Shown here piece after piece: positions 1 to 7,563 of a DNA stretch of 8,551 nucleotides (position 1 is its first letter; every line of letters starts with the position of its first letter). Source of the DNA: Parachlamydiaceae bacterium (GTDB lineage Bacteria; Chlamydiota; Chlamydiia; Chlamydiales; Parachlamydiaceae); contig JACDGH010000103.1 in assembly GCA_013815395.1 (NCBI GenBank), forward strand, positions 1 to 8,551, in the 5' to 3' direction. Position numbers and translations under genes: made by a program. The notes under the pieces were generated by a model. That model made no database searches. It worked only from the letters and a program-made list of their open reading frames with translations, and was not told the DNA's origin.

Positions 1-1
1 C

Positions 2-1378
2 CCTAATCTTTTCGACTCCAAAGGGTTGACTCCGCTCATGCATGCGATTGAACTAAATAAGCCAGAGATAGTGAGCATATTAATAGAAAATGGGGCGAAT
101 TCTAATTTTACAAACCCCAATGGATGGATACCGCTCACGTATGCCATTTATCAAAATAAAACTGAAATTGTTAGGCTTTTAATGGAGTTTGGCGCCAATC
201 CTAATTTTATTGATCCTAATAATTGGACGCCCGTTACATATGCTATAAATCAGGATAAAATTGAATGCGTGAAAGTCTTACTAGAAAATGGTGCAAATCC
301 TAATTTTTTTGACTCTAAATGGACTCCTTTAACTTTTGCTTTTGAACAAAGTAATTATGAAATAGCAAAATTTTTGTTAGATAATGGCGCAGATCCTGAT
401 TTTTTCGACTCGCTTTGGACACCTCTTACATATGCTATAGAATTAGATAATCAGCGATTTATAGATATTCTAAACGAAAAAGGGGTAGATGTCGATTTGC
501 ATGATGATAAAGGTGAAAACCCTCTTGCCTCTGCTATAAAGAATGGAAAAACTCAAATTGCTCAGCAGTTGATAGCAGCTGATGCCGATATATTTTATGC
601 TGAAGAATACATTTTAATGAAATTTGTGGGCCATGTTTTGGGAATTAAAGGTGAATTTTTTCTTAAAGATAGGTACGGGGAATCTCATACTGTAAAACTA
701 GAAGGCTTTGAAGCCACTATCATAGTACAAAAATTATGCCGCTTACTTAAGTCTTTTTTTTCCGACACTATATATGGAAACGAAATAATTCAAGCCTTTG
801 AAAATTGTTATCCAAATCAACCTCTTCAGGTGCTATTCGAACTTATAAATGAGGGGCAGCCAGGCATATGTTTAGGAGGGACAAAAAATCACAGTATTGG
901 TTTTGTCGTTTTTCAAGATAAATTATGCATGTGCAATCGCGGACTCGGTTCTACCAAGGATGCAGTTGAATTTTTTGAATTACCACCAGAAAAATTAACG
1001 TTTTATTTATTAGAAATATTATCAAAGGAATACAAAGATATTCAATCATTTAAAAATTCTTTCGAAGAGCTCCACTTAAAAAAAATGGGGGGCTATACCC
1101 AAAAAAAACAAACAATAGCCAATTGCGCTTGGGCTACACCTAAAAGCATTGTAGGGGTATTGCTTAGAGAATATTTAAAAGATGATATTGGTAAAATTAC
1201 ATATAAAGAATTTGCTAACTTCTGTCGCGAAAGCGTCAGAGAAGAATATATCAACTATTCAAGAGCTCGCAACCCTGATTTCCTTAATGCTATCACGCAA
1301 AAGAATGAAGAGAAGATAAAGCGAAAAATAAATCCTCATGTTCTTACAAATATTATAGAATCTAAAACCGTTAATTAA
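2..1378 (+). CDS. Ankyrin-repeat protein with C-terminal His-Asn-Gln-Cys domain (5' end outside window)
   Basis: Partial gene: the reading frame is open from the first bases (PNLFDSKGLTPL), already inside an ankyrin repeat, so the true start lies upstream and the TTG at 26 is not the start. 458 codons are visible. Visible residues 1-200 are about six ankyrin repeats with the xTPLxxAIxxxxxEIVxxLLxxGANPNFxD pattern; two of them are one residue short (FFDSKWTP, FFDSLWTP). Visible residues 200-435 form a domain shared with the next gene: GGTKNHSIGF (His codon 890), LCMCNRG (Asn codon 935), FELPP, then QKKQTIANCAWA (Gln codon 1109, Cys codon 1124, Trp codon 1130). The His-Asn-Gln-Cys order fits clan CE or permuted papain-like cysteine peptidases; that is inference from motif order only. 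Likely a secreted effector binding a host protein. No signal peptide can be judged because the N terminus is missing. Confidence 0.9.
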   Translation, partial: PNLFDSKGLTPLMHAIELNKPEIVSILIENGANSNFTNPNGWIPLTYAIYQNKTEIVRLLMEFGANPNFIDPNNWTPVTYAINQDKIECVKVLLENGANPNFFDSKWTPLTFAFEQSNYEIAKFLLDNGADPDFFDSLWTPLTYAIELDNQRFIDILNEKGVDVDLHDDKGENPLASAIKNGKTQIAQQLIAADADIFYAEEYILMKFVGHVLGIKGEFFLKDRYGESHTVKLEGFEATIIVQKLCRLLKSFFSDTIYGNEIIQAFENCYPNQPLQVLFELINEGQPGICLGGTKNHSIGFVVFQDKLCMCNRGLGSTKDAVEFFELPPEKLTFYLLEILSKEYKDIQSFKNSFEELHLKKMGGYTQKKQTIANCAWATPKSIVGVLLREYLKDDIGKITYKEFANFCRESVREEYINYSRARNPDFLNAITQKNEEKIKRKINPHVLTNIIESKTVN

Positions 1379-1510
1379 ATAGAAAATCTTTTTGTGACTT
1401 TTTAGTAAGTTTTTTTTATTTTATAAATATATTTATGTTATAATAAAATTTGACTTAATTAAAATTTGACTTTGAATTGAAGATCTAATTTATTTAATTA
1501 GTAGGTTTAT
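1379..1510 (+). promoter_or_regulatory. Intergenic promoter region of the second ankyrin gene
   Basis: This 132-bp, very AT-rich spacer lies between the two paralogous genes. It contains a perfect TATAAT at 1439-1444, with only a weak -35 match (TTATTT, 1416-1421) at 17 bp. The 12-mer AAAATTTGACTT occurs twice, at 1445-1456 and 1461-1472, so there are two TTGACT -35-like hexamers 16 bp apart; TTTATT/TATTTA near 1489-1496 could serve as the -10 for the second. A modest AGTAGG ribosome binding site at 1500-1505 precedes the ATG by five bases. No GC-rich hairpin with a T-run is visible, so the upstream gene has no clear intrinsic terminator here. The promoter choice is uncertain. Confidence 0.35.
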
Positions 1511-3340
1511 ATGAGCATACCAGTTTTTGTTAGTTCATTTAATGCAAATAAAGTCAATCTTTTATTGGAAAAAGCGGCTACACCTAAAGGTTTATCAAAG
1601 TTAAAAGTGGATGAAATCATTCAAGGATTAATGATCAATTTAATTAACAAAAATCTTTTTGTGTTGAGGGAAGTCATTGATCCTGAGAAAAAATCTGTTT
1701 GGGAAAATATAGCCAAGAATATGCAAAAATTAGCTCCAGATTCGATTCCACAGTTTAATCTCTTAATTAAAAATATCCATGTAACCTTGGAACAATATCA
1801 AAATATTTTTAAAGGAACTGATACTCTTAATATGAATAAAGCTGTGAAATTAATCCTTTTAGCATTGATCAATGAAAATTTTGATCAATTGGAAATTTTC
1901 AGCCGACTGGGCGCAAATTTTAATTTACCAAATTCAAATGGATCCACCCCTCTTAATTACGCTATATTAACAGGCAGACCCAAAGTCATTGAATGGTTGA
2001 TAAAACAACATGTTGATCCTAATTTTTTTGACGCAGAAGGGATTTCACCGCTTCTTTATGCGATTAACCAGGGTAAACTTGAGGTAATAGAATGTTTAGT
2101 AAAAAATGGAGCAAATCCTAATTTTTTTGATCCTGAAGGATTTTCCCCACTTCTTGATGCGATCAACCAAGGTAAACATGAGGTAATAGACTATTTAGTA
2201 AAAAATGGAGCTAATCCTAATCTTTTAGATTCTAGCGGGCTTACTCCACTGAGATATGCTATCAGGGAAGGCACGCTTGATATGGTAGAACGTTTACTAA
2301 AAAATGGAGCAAACCCTAACTTTATTGACCCGTTAGAATGGTCTCCGCTTTCTTATGCTATTTTTAAAAATAAACCTGAAATAGTGGATTGTTTACTTAA
2401 AAATGGTGCAAATCCCAATTTATTGAGTCAAACAAATGAAACCCCTTTGGCATTTGCAATGGCTATGGATCTCCCTCAAATGGCCGAACAACTTAAGGCT
2501 GCTGGTGCGGATGAGTTCTATGCAACTCAGTATATTCAACAAGTATTTCTTGCTCATACCTGGGGCATTGAGGGATCCACATTAATCACTGATAGTATGG
2601 GCGAAAAGCGGCTTGTTGATTTCGAAGGTTTTAAGCGTGAAATAATCATGAAAAAATTATCTGATCTTTCAAAATCATTCTTTCAAAAAAAAGATTACGG
2701 AAAAGCAATCATTGAAGCAATCGAAAAGGGTTACCCAAATGAATCGCTTGAAGGGGTTTTAAATTCAGTTAAAAGCGGTAAATCAAGCATTTTACTTGGG
2801 GGCACGCATGATCATTGTATAGGATTTGCAATCTTAAAAAATAAATTGTGTATTTGCAATCGAGGTTATGGTCGTGAAGAAGATTCTGTGGAAATTTTCG
2901 AATTGCCACCAGGAAAGGTCGATGAAGAATTTTTAAAACAGATAACAAAATCATATAAAACCATCCAACTTTTTAAGGAGGCTATCAAAGAACTTAATTT
3001 AACAAAAATCGGTGGTTATCGTCAAAAAAGCCAAGGTGTTGGTAATTGCACTTGGGCAAGCGCTAAAGCTGCTGTTGGGGCATTATGCAGGTTGTTAACT
3101 AATGATGAAGAGGGGAAAAAAGATTATAAAAAATTTACTGAAAAATGCCGAAAAGAGTCTTTAAAAGATTATCTTGAATTTTCAAAGTCCCCCAATCTAG
3201 AGCTTCTCAAATCTATTGAACTCAAAGCCAAAGGCAAAAAAAATCAACTCTGGGCACAAAATACTTTAGCCGTTGTGTTGAAGGGGGAGCGAAGCTACAG
3301 AAAAAGAGCTAGGGAAGAAAACCCTGAAGCAAGCACCTAA
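1511..3340 (+). CDS. Ankyrin-repeat protein with C-terminal His-Asn-Gln-Cys domain, putative effector
   Basis: 609 residues, complete. The ATG at 1511 has AGTAGG five bases upstream. Residues 1-130 are a charged, probably helical N-terminal region without a Sec signal peptide. Residues about 134-335 hold six ankyrin repeats of 33 residues (ANPNFFDPEGFSPLL type). Residues 336-560 are the domain shared with the preceding gene: FLAHTWGIEG (His349), GGTHDHCIGF (His435 is the conserved one), LCICNRG (Asn450), FELPP, GGYRQKSQGVGNCTWAS (Gln508, Cys513, Trp515). The order His, Asn, Gln, Cys with a Cys starting a helix resembles clan CE Ulp1/YopJ-type peptidases or a permuted papain-like fold, so a deubiquitinase, deSUMOylase or acyltransferase is conceivable but unproven. 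The C terminus has a basic RKRAR cluster (597-601), NLS-like. The last 75 bp overlap the end of the opposite-strand flippase gene. Confidence 0.92.
   Translation: MSIPVFVSSFNANKVNLLLEKAATPKGLSKLKVDEIIQGLMINLINKNLFVLREVIDPEKKSVWENIAKNMQKLAPDSIPQFNLLIKNIHVTLEQYQNIFKGTDTLNMNKAVKLILLALINENFDQLEIFSRLGANFNLPNSNGSTPLNYAILTGRPKVIEWLIKQHVDPNFFDAEGISPLLYAINQGKLEVIECLVKNGANPNFFDPEGFSPLLDAINQGKHEVIDYLVKNGANPNLLDSSGLTPLRYAIREGTLDMVERLLKNGANPNFIDPLEWSPLSYAIFKNKPEIVDCLLKNGANPNLLSQTNETPLAFAMAMDLPQMAEQLKAAGADEFYATQYIQQVFLAHTWGIEGSTLITDSMGEKRLVDFEGFKREIIMKKLSDLSKSFFQKKDYGKAIIEAIEKGYPNESLEGVLNSVKSGKSSILLGGTHDHCIGFAILKNKLCICNRGYGREEDSVEIFELPPGKVDEEFLKQITKSYKTIQLFKEAIKELNLTKIGGYRQKSQGVGNCTWASAKAAVGALCRLLTNDEEGKKDYKKFTEKCRKESLKDYLEFSKSPNLELLKSIELKAKGKKNQLWAQNTLAVVLKGERSYRKRAREENPEAST
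1910..2515 (+). repeat. Tandem 99-bp units encoding ankyrin repeats
   Basis: Six consecutive units of about 99 bp, each encoding one 33-residue ankyrin repeat. Adjacent units 2014-2112 and 2113-2211 match at about 84 of 99 bases by hand count, including long identical runs such as the segment encoding LVKNGA. The other units are more diverged but keep the GANPN turn. The first gene carries the same kind of array at 2-600, slightly more diverged and with two units a codon shorter. The pattern points to recent unit duplication inside the gene. Confidence 0.75.
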
Positions 3341-4741
3341 AAGCCCCATGAGGAAAATACACTTATAGGCCAAAATTTCATAATTCCAATTCAGTGTGTT
3401 AATCCAAAAATTAAATATAAGTCCAAATGCAGCCATGCATAAGCAAAAAAGAATTTTTTTGCTTTCAATAGGGATGGGATGCAGCCTTTGGGAGCAACGG
3501 AGGTAATAAATCCAAAGAATAAAATTTGAGCAAAGTGTGGCAAAAGAAGCGCCCTGGGCGCCATAATCAGAGATAAACATCCAATTAAGTAAAAAATTTG
3601 ATGCCGCAGCTATTCCAATGGCAAATGAATAATGATACGTTTTTTTCTCTATCATAATTCCCATTGCTAAAATAGGGGTTGTTCCATACATAGCCAAGCT
3701 TAAACATATATAAGGTAAGAGAGTGGCTGCCTGCCAGTACTCTGGAGGGGTCAGCAACATGAGAAATTCATAACCAAATAAGCTTGTGGATAAACTGATC
3801 ATAATTAAAGCGAAAAACCATAGCGACATCAAACGACTATAAGAAGAGCGATATGCAGGATCAGATTGATGTGCCCTTAATGCAAAAGGGGTCCAAGCTT
3901 GTCCAAAAGCAAAGTTTATAAAGATAAGCACACTGGCTATCTTGAAAGCGATACTATAAAGACCTACTTCTTCGTAGTTGCTAAATTCACTCAACATCCA
4001 TCGATCCATAGAACCGAACATCCAATAGCCAAATCCAGCAAAAATGAATGGGTAACCAAAGTGCAACATTTGTTTCGCAAAAATTACATTAAAACGAAAG
4101 AGAAGGTTGTGTCGAATCATCCATAGACAAAAGGGCATAAGTGCGAGATAAGCTAAAGAAGTGGCTGCAATGTATCCTAAAACACCGAGTTGCAATTTTA
4201 TGACTAAGAAAAGCGCAAGAGAGATCAGTAGAGCATTTTGAGTAAAATTTAGGAGGGTATATTTCCAAGGCTTAAATTCGATGCGAATAATATCCAGGCA
4301 AAATGTATTAATTTGCATGGCCATGGCACTTAAAATGCTCCATAAAACCATCTCAAGAGTAATTTGATGTCCCTCTTTTAAAAAGTTTTGATAGATAAAT
4401 GCTGCAACAAGCAGCACACTCCCCATCAAACAGGCATTCGAAAACAGGCACCACAGGCCTGTCGATATGATTATTTGTCGATTTTCGAGCGACGTCGTGC
4501 TGTCCAAGCACAACCTCTGCATAGCGCTATTGAATCCACACATCATCAGGAGGCCAAATAAAGTGCTCATAGTGATCAATAAAGAGAAGATGCCAAATTC
4601 TGTAACGTTTAAGGCATAAGTGAATATGGGGAAAGTAGCAAAACTAATGAACTTGAAAATGAAATCGGCCAGGCCGTAAATCGCTGTATCTTTAACAAGA
4701 GAATTTAATTTAGAAACGGCGCTTGGAAGGGTTCTATTCAT
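3266..4741 (-). CDS. Polysaccharide (Wzx-like) flippase
   Basis: An integral membrane protein of about 491 residues, the usual size for MOP-superfamily polysaccharide flippases, which move undecaprenyl-linked glycan units across the inner membrane. Most of the sequence is hydrophobic and gives about 12-14 transmembrane segments, beginning with the amphipathic VKDTAIYGLADFIFKFISF typical of RfbX/Wzx N termini. The mid-protein motif DRWMLSEFSNYEEVGLYSIA is characteristic of O-antigen-type flippases. I chose the ATG at 4741 because it forms an ATGA overlap with the stop of the upstream asparagine synthetase gene, implying translational coupling; no Shine-Dalgarno is visible. A GTG at 4756 would add five residues. 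The 3' end overlaps the convergent ankyrin gene by 75 bp. The substrate cannot be told from sequence. Confidence 0.9.
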   Translation of the reverse strand: MNRTLPSAVSKLNSLVKDTAIYGLADFIFKFISFATFPIFTYALNVTEFGIFSLLITMSTLFGLLMMCGFNSAMQRLCLDSTTSLENRQIIISTGLWCLFSNACLMGSVLLVAAFIYQNFLKEGHQITLEMVLWSILSAMAMQINTFCLDIIRIEFKPWKYTLLNFTQNALLISLALFLVIKLQLGVLGYIAATSLAYLALMPFCLWMIRHNLLFRFNVIFAKQMLHFGYPFIFAGFGYWMFGSMDRWMLSEFSNYEEVGLYSIAFKIASVLIFINFAFGQAWTPFALRAHQSDPAYRSSYSRLMSLWFFALIMISLSTSLFGYEFLMLLTPPEYWQAATLLPYICLSLAMYGTTPILAMGIMIEKKTYHYSFAIGIAAASNFLLNWMFISDYGAQGASFATLCSNFILWIYYLRCSQRLHPIPIESKKILFCLCMAAFGLIFNFWINTLNWNYEILAYKCIFLMGLLGACFRVFFPSSFSVASLPLQHNG

Positions 4742-6609
4742 AAAAATTGATGACACCAGTTTTCTAAATTCAGCAAGGACCAGATCAGCAGTCTACGATT
4801 TTCTTTGCCTTCAAAGTGTTGGTTAACCAATTTAAGAACAGCCTGTTGATCAAGATAGTCGTAAATCTTAGATTGAGGGTTATAAACAATTGATTTTACA
4901 TATTCAATGCTTTCACCTTTAAACCAGGAAGCATCCGGTGCTGAAAAGCCTTTCTTTTCTAAGTTTATCACCTCTTCAGGTAAATATTTTTTCATGGCTT
5001 GCCGCAAAATCAGTTTTCCATCATTGGTTTTACTAAAATATTTGGCAACCTTATTGCCCGGGTCATTTTCATTTAATTTTACCATTTCTAGATTGCCAAG
5101 TTTTGTCGACACAGGAATTTGCATGGCAAAATCCACTAGATCATTATCTAAGAAGGGCACGCGGGTTTCCAATCCATGCGCCATGCTCATTTTATCTTCA
5201 ACTACTAATAACCCGTGTAGAAATGTTTTGGCTTCGAAATAAAGCGAATGGTTAATGTAATCTTCGGGAGTTGATAATTTATTTTCATGGGTCTTAAAGA
5301 CCTCCTTAAAAATATCTCGAGTGTTAACGTGTTTTATCTCATGCCAGATAGGCTTAAAGATTTCGGGCATCATTTGGGAGGGGATAAGCCTTTGCCAAAA
5401 ATGATAATATTTGTCGACATATTCCTCGAAGCTATAATTGACTAAGGCCCGATAATAACGCCATGGATAACCCCCGAACAATTCATCTCCGCCTGTTCCA
5501 GCAAGAATGACTTTGACAAATTTGCTGGCTAATTGGGACGCGTAGAAGTTGGGATAGCATTGACCTACTCTAGGTTCTTCCAAATGCCAGGTTAATTTGC
5601 GCATGACCCGTTCCATATCTCCGGCTTTCAAAACCATTTCGTAATGTTCGGTTTTAAAAAGATAGGACATTCTTTCAGCCATAGGGCGCTCATCAAAAGC
5701 CATTTCAATGCCAGAAGCCGAGCTAGTATCGAATCCAACGGTGAACGTTTTGATATAGGGTAGTTGACGTGCGGCTAATGAGGTTATTGAACCGGAGTCG
5801 ATGCCGCCGCTCAAATAGGATCCAATATCGACATCAGCAATGAGCTGTCGATTGACCGCTTGGCAGAAAAGCCTGTCCATTTCAGCTAAATATTCCCGTC
5901 CATCTTTTATGGGGGAATGCGTGGAGAAATGGTAGTCCCAATATTGTACAGGCAGGGGAAGCTGGTTAGATCCTAAAGAAAATGTTAGAGTGCAGCCGGC
6001 AGGTAGAATTTTGACGCCTTTAAATAAGGTCTTGTCAGTAAAGAAATTTTGGAAAGTCAAGTATTCAAGCAAGCCTTCTTTATCCATTTCTACGCGGAAA
6101 GAGGGGTGGACTAAAAGGGCTTTGATTTCAGAGGCAAAAATAAGGGTATTGTCGAGAAGACAATAATAAAGGGGTTTAATGCCATAACGATCCCTGGCCA
6201 GGATTAATTGTTGCTTGGTGCGGTCCCAAATGGCTACAGCAAACATTCCGTTAAAACGTGTAAAGGCCTGGCTGCCCCATGCGGCATAGGCTTTAAGGAC
6301 CACTTCCGAATCAGTTTGTGAGATAAAATGATAGCCGATTGTTTCAAGTTCGGTGCGAATTTCTTTAAAATTATAAATTTCGCCATTGTAAGAAATGACA
6401 AAGGCTTTGTCCAAAGTGCTCATGGGCTGATGACCAGCAGGGGAAAGGTCAATGATTGCTAATCGGCGATGTCCTAAACCGATAAAGCTATCAGCATAAA
6501 ACCCCTCGCCATCAGGTCCACGATGGGCGATGGCGTCGGTCATCTTGCGCAGGGTGATGCATGAAACGGGTTCCCCGTTGATATTAAAAATGCCGGCGAT
6601 ACCGCACAT
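4738..6609 (-). CDS. asnB: Asparagine synthetase (glutamine-hydrolysing), polysaccharide-cluster type
   Basis: 623 residues starting MCGIAGIFN. The ATG at 6609 is preferred over the TTG just upstream because Cys2, the N-terminal nucleophile of class II glutamine amidotransferases, must be exposed after Met removal, and AAGAGGA (6614-6620) is a good ribosome binding site for it. The glutaminase domain (about 1-200) shows HRGPDGEG, Arg49 in GHRRLAIIDLSPAGHQPM, Asn75 in YNGEIYN and TDSE. The synthetase domain has the PP-loop SGGIDS (267-272), GGDELFGGY (373-381) and the EDKMSMAHGLETRVPFLDNDL motif, so both active sites look intact. It transfers glutamine-derived ammonia to an ATP-activated carboxylate: aspartate in classical AsnB, possibly a sugar carboxylate in polysaccharide-locus members. 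Its place between a glycosyltransferase and a flippase favours the latter, which is inference. Confidence 0.93.
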   Translation of the reverse strand: MCGIAGIFNINGEPVSCITLRKMTDAIAHRGPDGEGFYADSFIGLGHRRLAIIDLSPAGHQPMSTLDKAFVISYNGEIYNFKEIRTELETIGYHFISQTDSEVVLKAYAAWGSQAFTRFNGMFAVAIWDRTKQQLILARDRYGIKPLYYCLLDNTLIFASEIKALLVHPSFRVEMDKEGLLEYLTFQNFFTDKTLFKGVKILPAGCTLTFSLGSNQLPLPVQYWDYHFSTHSPIKDGREYLAEMDRLFCQAVNRQLIADVDIGSYLSGGIDSGSITSLAARQLPYIKTFTVGFDTSSASGIEMAFDERPMAERMSYLFKTEHYEMVLKAGDMERVMRKLTWHLEEPRVGQCYPNFYASQLASKFVKVILAGTGGDELFGGYPWRYYRALVNYSFEEYVDKYYHFWQRLIPSQMMPEIFKPIWHEIKHVNTRDIFKEVFKTHENKLSTPEDYINHSLYFEAKTFLHGLLVVEDKMSMAHGLETRVPFLDNDLVDFAMQIPVSTKLGNLEMVKLNENDPGNKVAKYFSKTNDGKLILRQAMKKYLPEEVINLEKKGFSAPDASWFKGESIEYVKSIVYNPQSKIYDYLDQQAVLKLVNQHFEGKENRRLLIWSLLNLENWCHQFL

Positions 6610-6613
6610 CAAA

Positions 6614-6620
6614 TCCTCTT
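6614..6620 (-). promoter_or_regulatory. Ribosome binding site of the asparagine synthetase gene
   Basis: AAGAGGA on the minus strand ends four bases before the ATG at 6609. If the adjacent upstream TTG (6612) were the start, only one base would separate them. This settles the start so that Cys2 becomes N-terminal. Confidence 0.7.
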
Positions 6621-6629
6621 GCGTAATGT

Positions 6630-6661
6630 GACAAAAAGAAAAAATAATATTTCATTTTGTC
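6630..6661 (-). other. AT-rich hairpin between glycosyltransferase and asparagine synthetase genes
   Basis: On the plus strand GACAAAA-A-GAAA is followed by an 8-base loop and TTTC-A-TTTTGTC: 7 + 4 base pairs with one A-A mismatch. It starts at the glycosyltransferase stop codon and ends ten bases before the asparagine synthetase ribosome binding site. Its GC content is too low for a strong terminator. It could protect mRNA or tune expression between the two operon genes, or be chance in AT-rich DNA. Confidence 0.3.
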
Positions 6662-7563
6662 TAATCATTTAAATGCATTTTTTCTCTTAGGGCTGGTACA
6701 AAGCGCTGCATGCTTAGATTCAACAATTCATTCATATTTTCACAGCTTTGTAGGTAGGTATCTGCTGCTAGGGGTTTGTCATACCATTTTGAACGGCGAG
6801 GTATTTTAACATTTAAAGCATGGTTAATATCGCCCAGGCAGTAATGATAGATCAGTAATTTATCTCCAACAGCCTCAGGAGGTAACCAGTCGAAAGTCTG
6901 AAAATTTGTGTTTACATGAAAGTAAGGGGGGTAATACCACATCCGATGCGGGTCGGTGCAATCACTGACCCGTTCGGGGCGTACAATACTTTTACCGAAA
7001 TTAACGACTTGAGCAGTACTATAAATGAGCGTCTCGATAATTAGGCGATTGTCAGAGACGTGTTCAATATGGGAAGTGCCAAAGGGTATGTAATTGACAT
7101 ACAGTCCACCAAAATCTTCGTAATCTTTAAGGACAGCGTTTAAAGAATCAGAATGAACAGGATAAATAAACTCATCGGCATCGATGATGGCCAGCCATTT
7201 AGCTTTTCCGGAAGCTAATTTACAAGCTTTTTTGTAAATGGAATATTGAATTTTTCCATGGTCTTTTTGATTATGAGTGTGGCCTGAGTGATTAAAAAGC
7301 TCTACTTCGCCAGAAGTAATATAAGGCTTTAAAATCTCTTTATAATTGTCGGTGCTGCTGTTATTAAATAGATAAAAGTGTTCTATGCCGATTAATTTGT
7401 GATATTCGATCCATTCTTTTAAAAAGAAGGATTCATTTTGAAACATGAGGACGGCAGCAATCTCATATTTATATTTTTTTTGATGAAGATTTTTTTGTTT
7501 AGCTTGTAGACTGATATGAAAAAAGAAGCTAAACATCAATAAAAGCGAAAGTAATTTTTTCAT
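6661..7563 (-). CDS. Glycosyltransferase, GT92/GT2-like, with N-terminal signal sequence
   Basis: 300 residues. After an N-terminal signal-like segment, residues 33-130 match the GT92/Glyco_tranf_2_4 pattern: MFQNESFFLKEWIEYHKLIG, HFYLFNNSSTDN and WLAIIDADEFIYP, where Asp128-x-Asp130 is the metal/nucleotide-sugar binding DxD. Later GLYVNYIPFGTS, DPHRMWYY and LLIYHYCLGD also fit this family. Residues 1-21 (MKKLLSLLLMFSFFFHISLQA) look like a Sec signal peptide with an LQA cleavage site or an uncleaved anchor, unusual for an enzyme that needs cytosolic nucleotide sugars. The ATG at 7563 has only a weak, close GAGAA (7566-7570). It is the first gene of a three-gene minus-strand operon with the asparagine synthetase 51 bp downstream. 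The sugar donor and acceptor are unknown. Confidence 0.85.
   Translation of the reverse strand: MKKLLSLLLMFSFFFHISLQAKQKNLHQKKYKYEIAAVLMFQNESFFLKEWIEYHKLIGIEHFYLFNNSSTDNYKEILKPYITSGEVELFNHSGHTHNQKDHGKIQYSIYKKACKLASGKAKWLAIIDADEFIYPVHSDSLNAVLKDYEDFGGLYVNYIPFGTSHIEHVSDNRLIIETLIYSTAQVVNFGKSIVRPERVSDCTDPHRMWYYPPYFHVNTNFQTFDWLPPEAVGDKLLIYHYCLGDINHALNVKIPRRSKWYDKPLAADTYLQSCENMNELLNLSMQRFVPALREKMHLND

Noticed and set aside
2769..2954. Minus-strand frame of 61 codons
   Set aside because: Antisense inside the conserved domain of the second ankyrin gene.
3899..4126. Plus-strand frame of 75 codons
   Set aside because: Antisense inside the flippase gene, with no supporting signals.
4742..4756. GTG start adding MSSIF to the flippase
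   Set aside because: The ATG at 4741 forms a classical ATGA overlap with the upstream stop; the GTG has no ribosome binding site.
4907..5242. Plus-strand frame of 111 codons
   Set aside because: Fully antisense inside the clearly coding asparagine synthetase gene.
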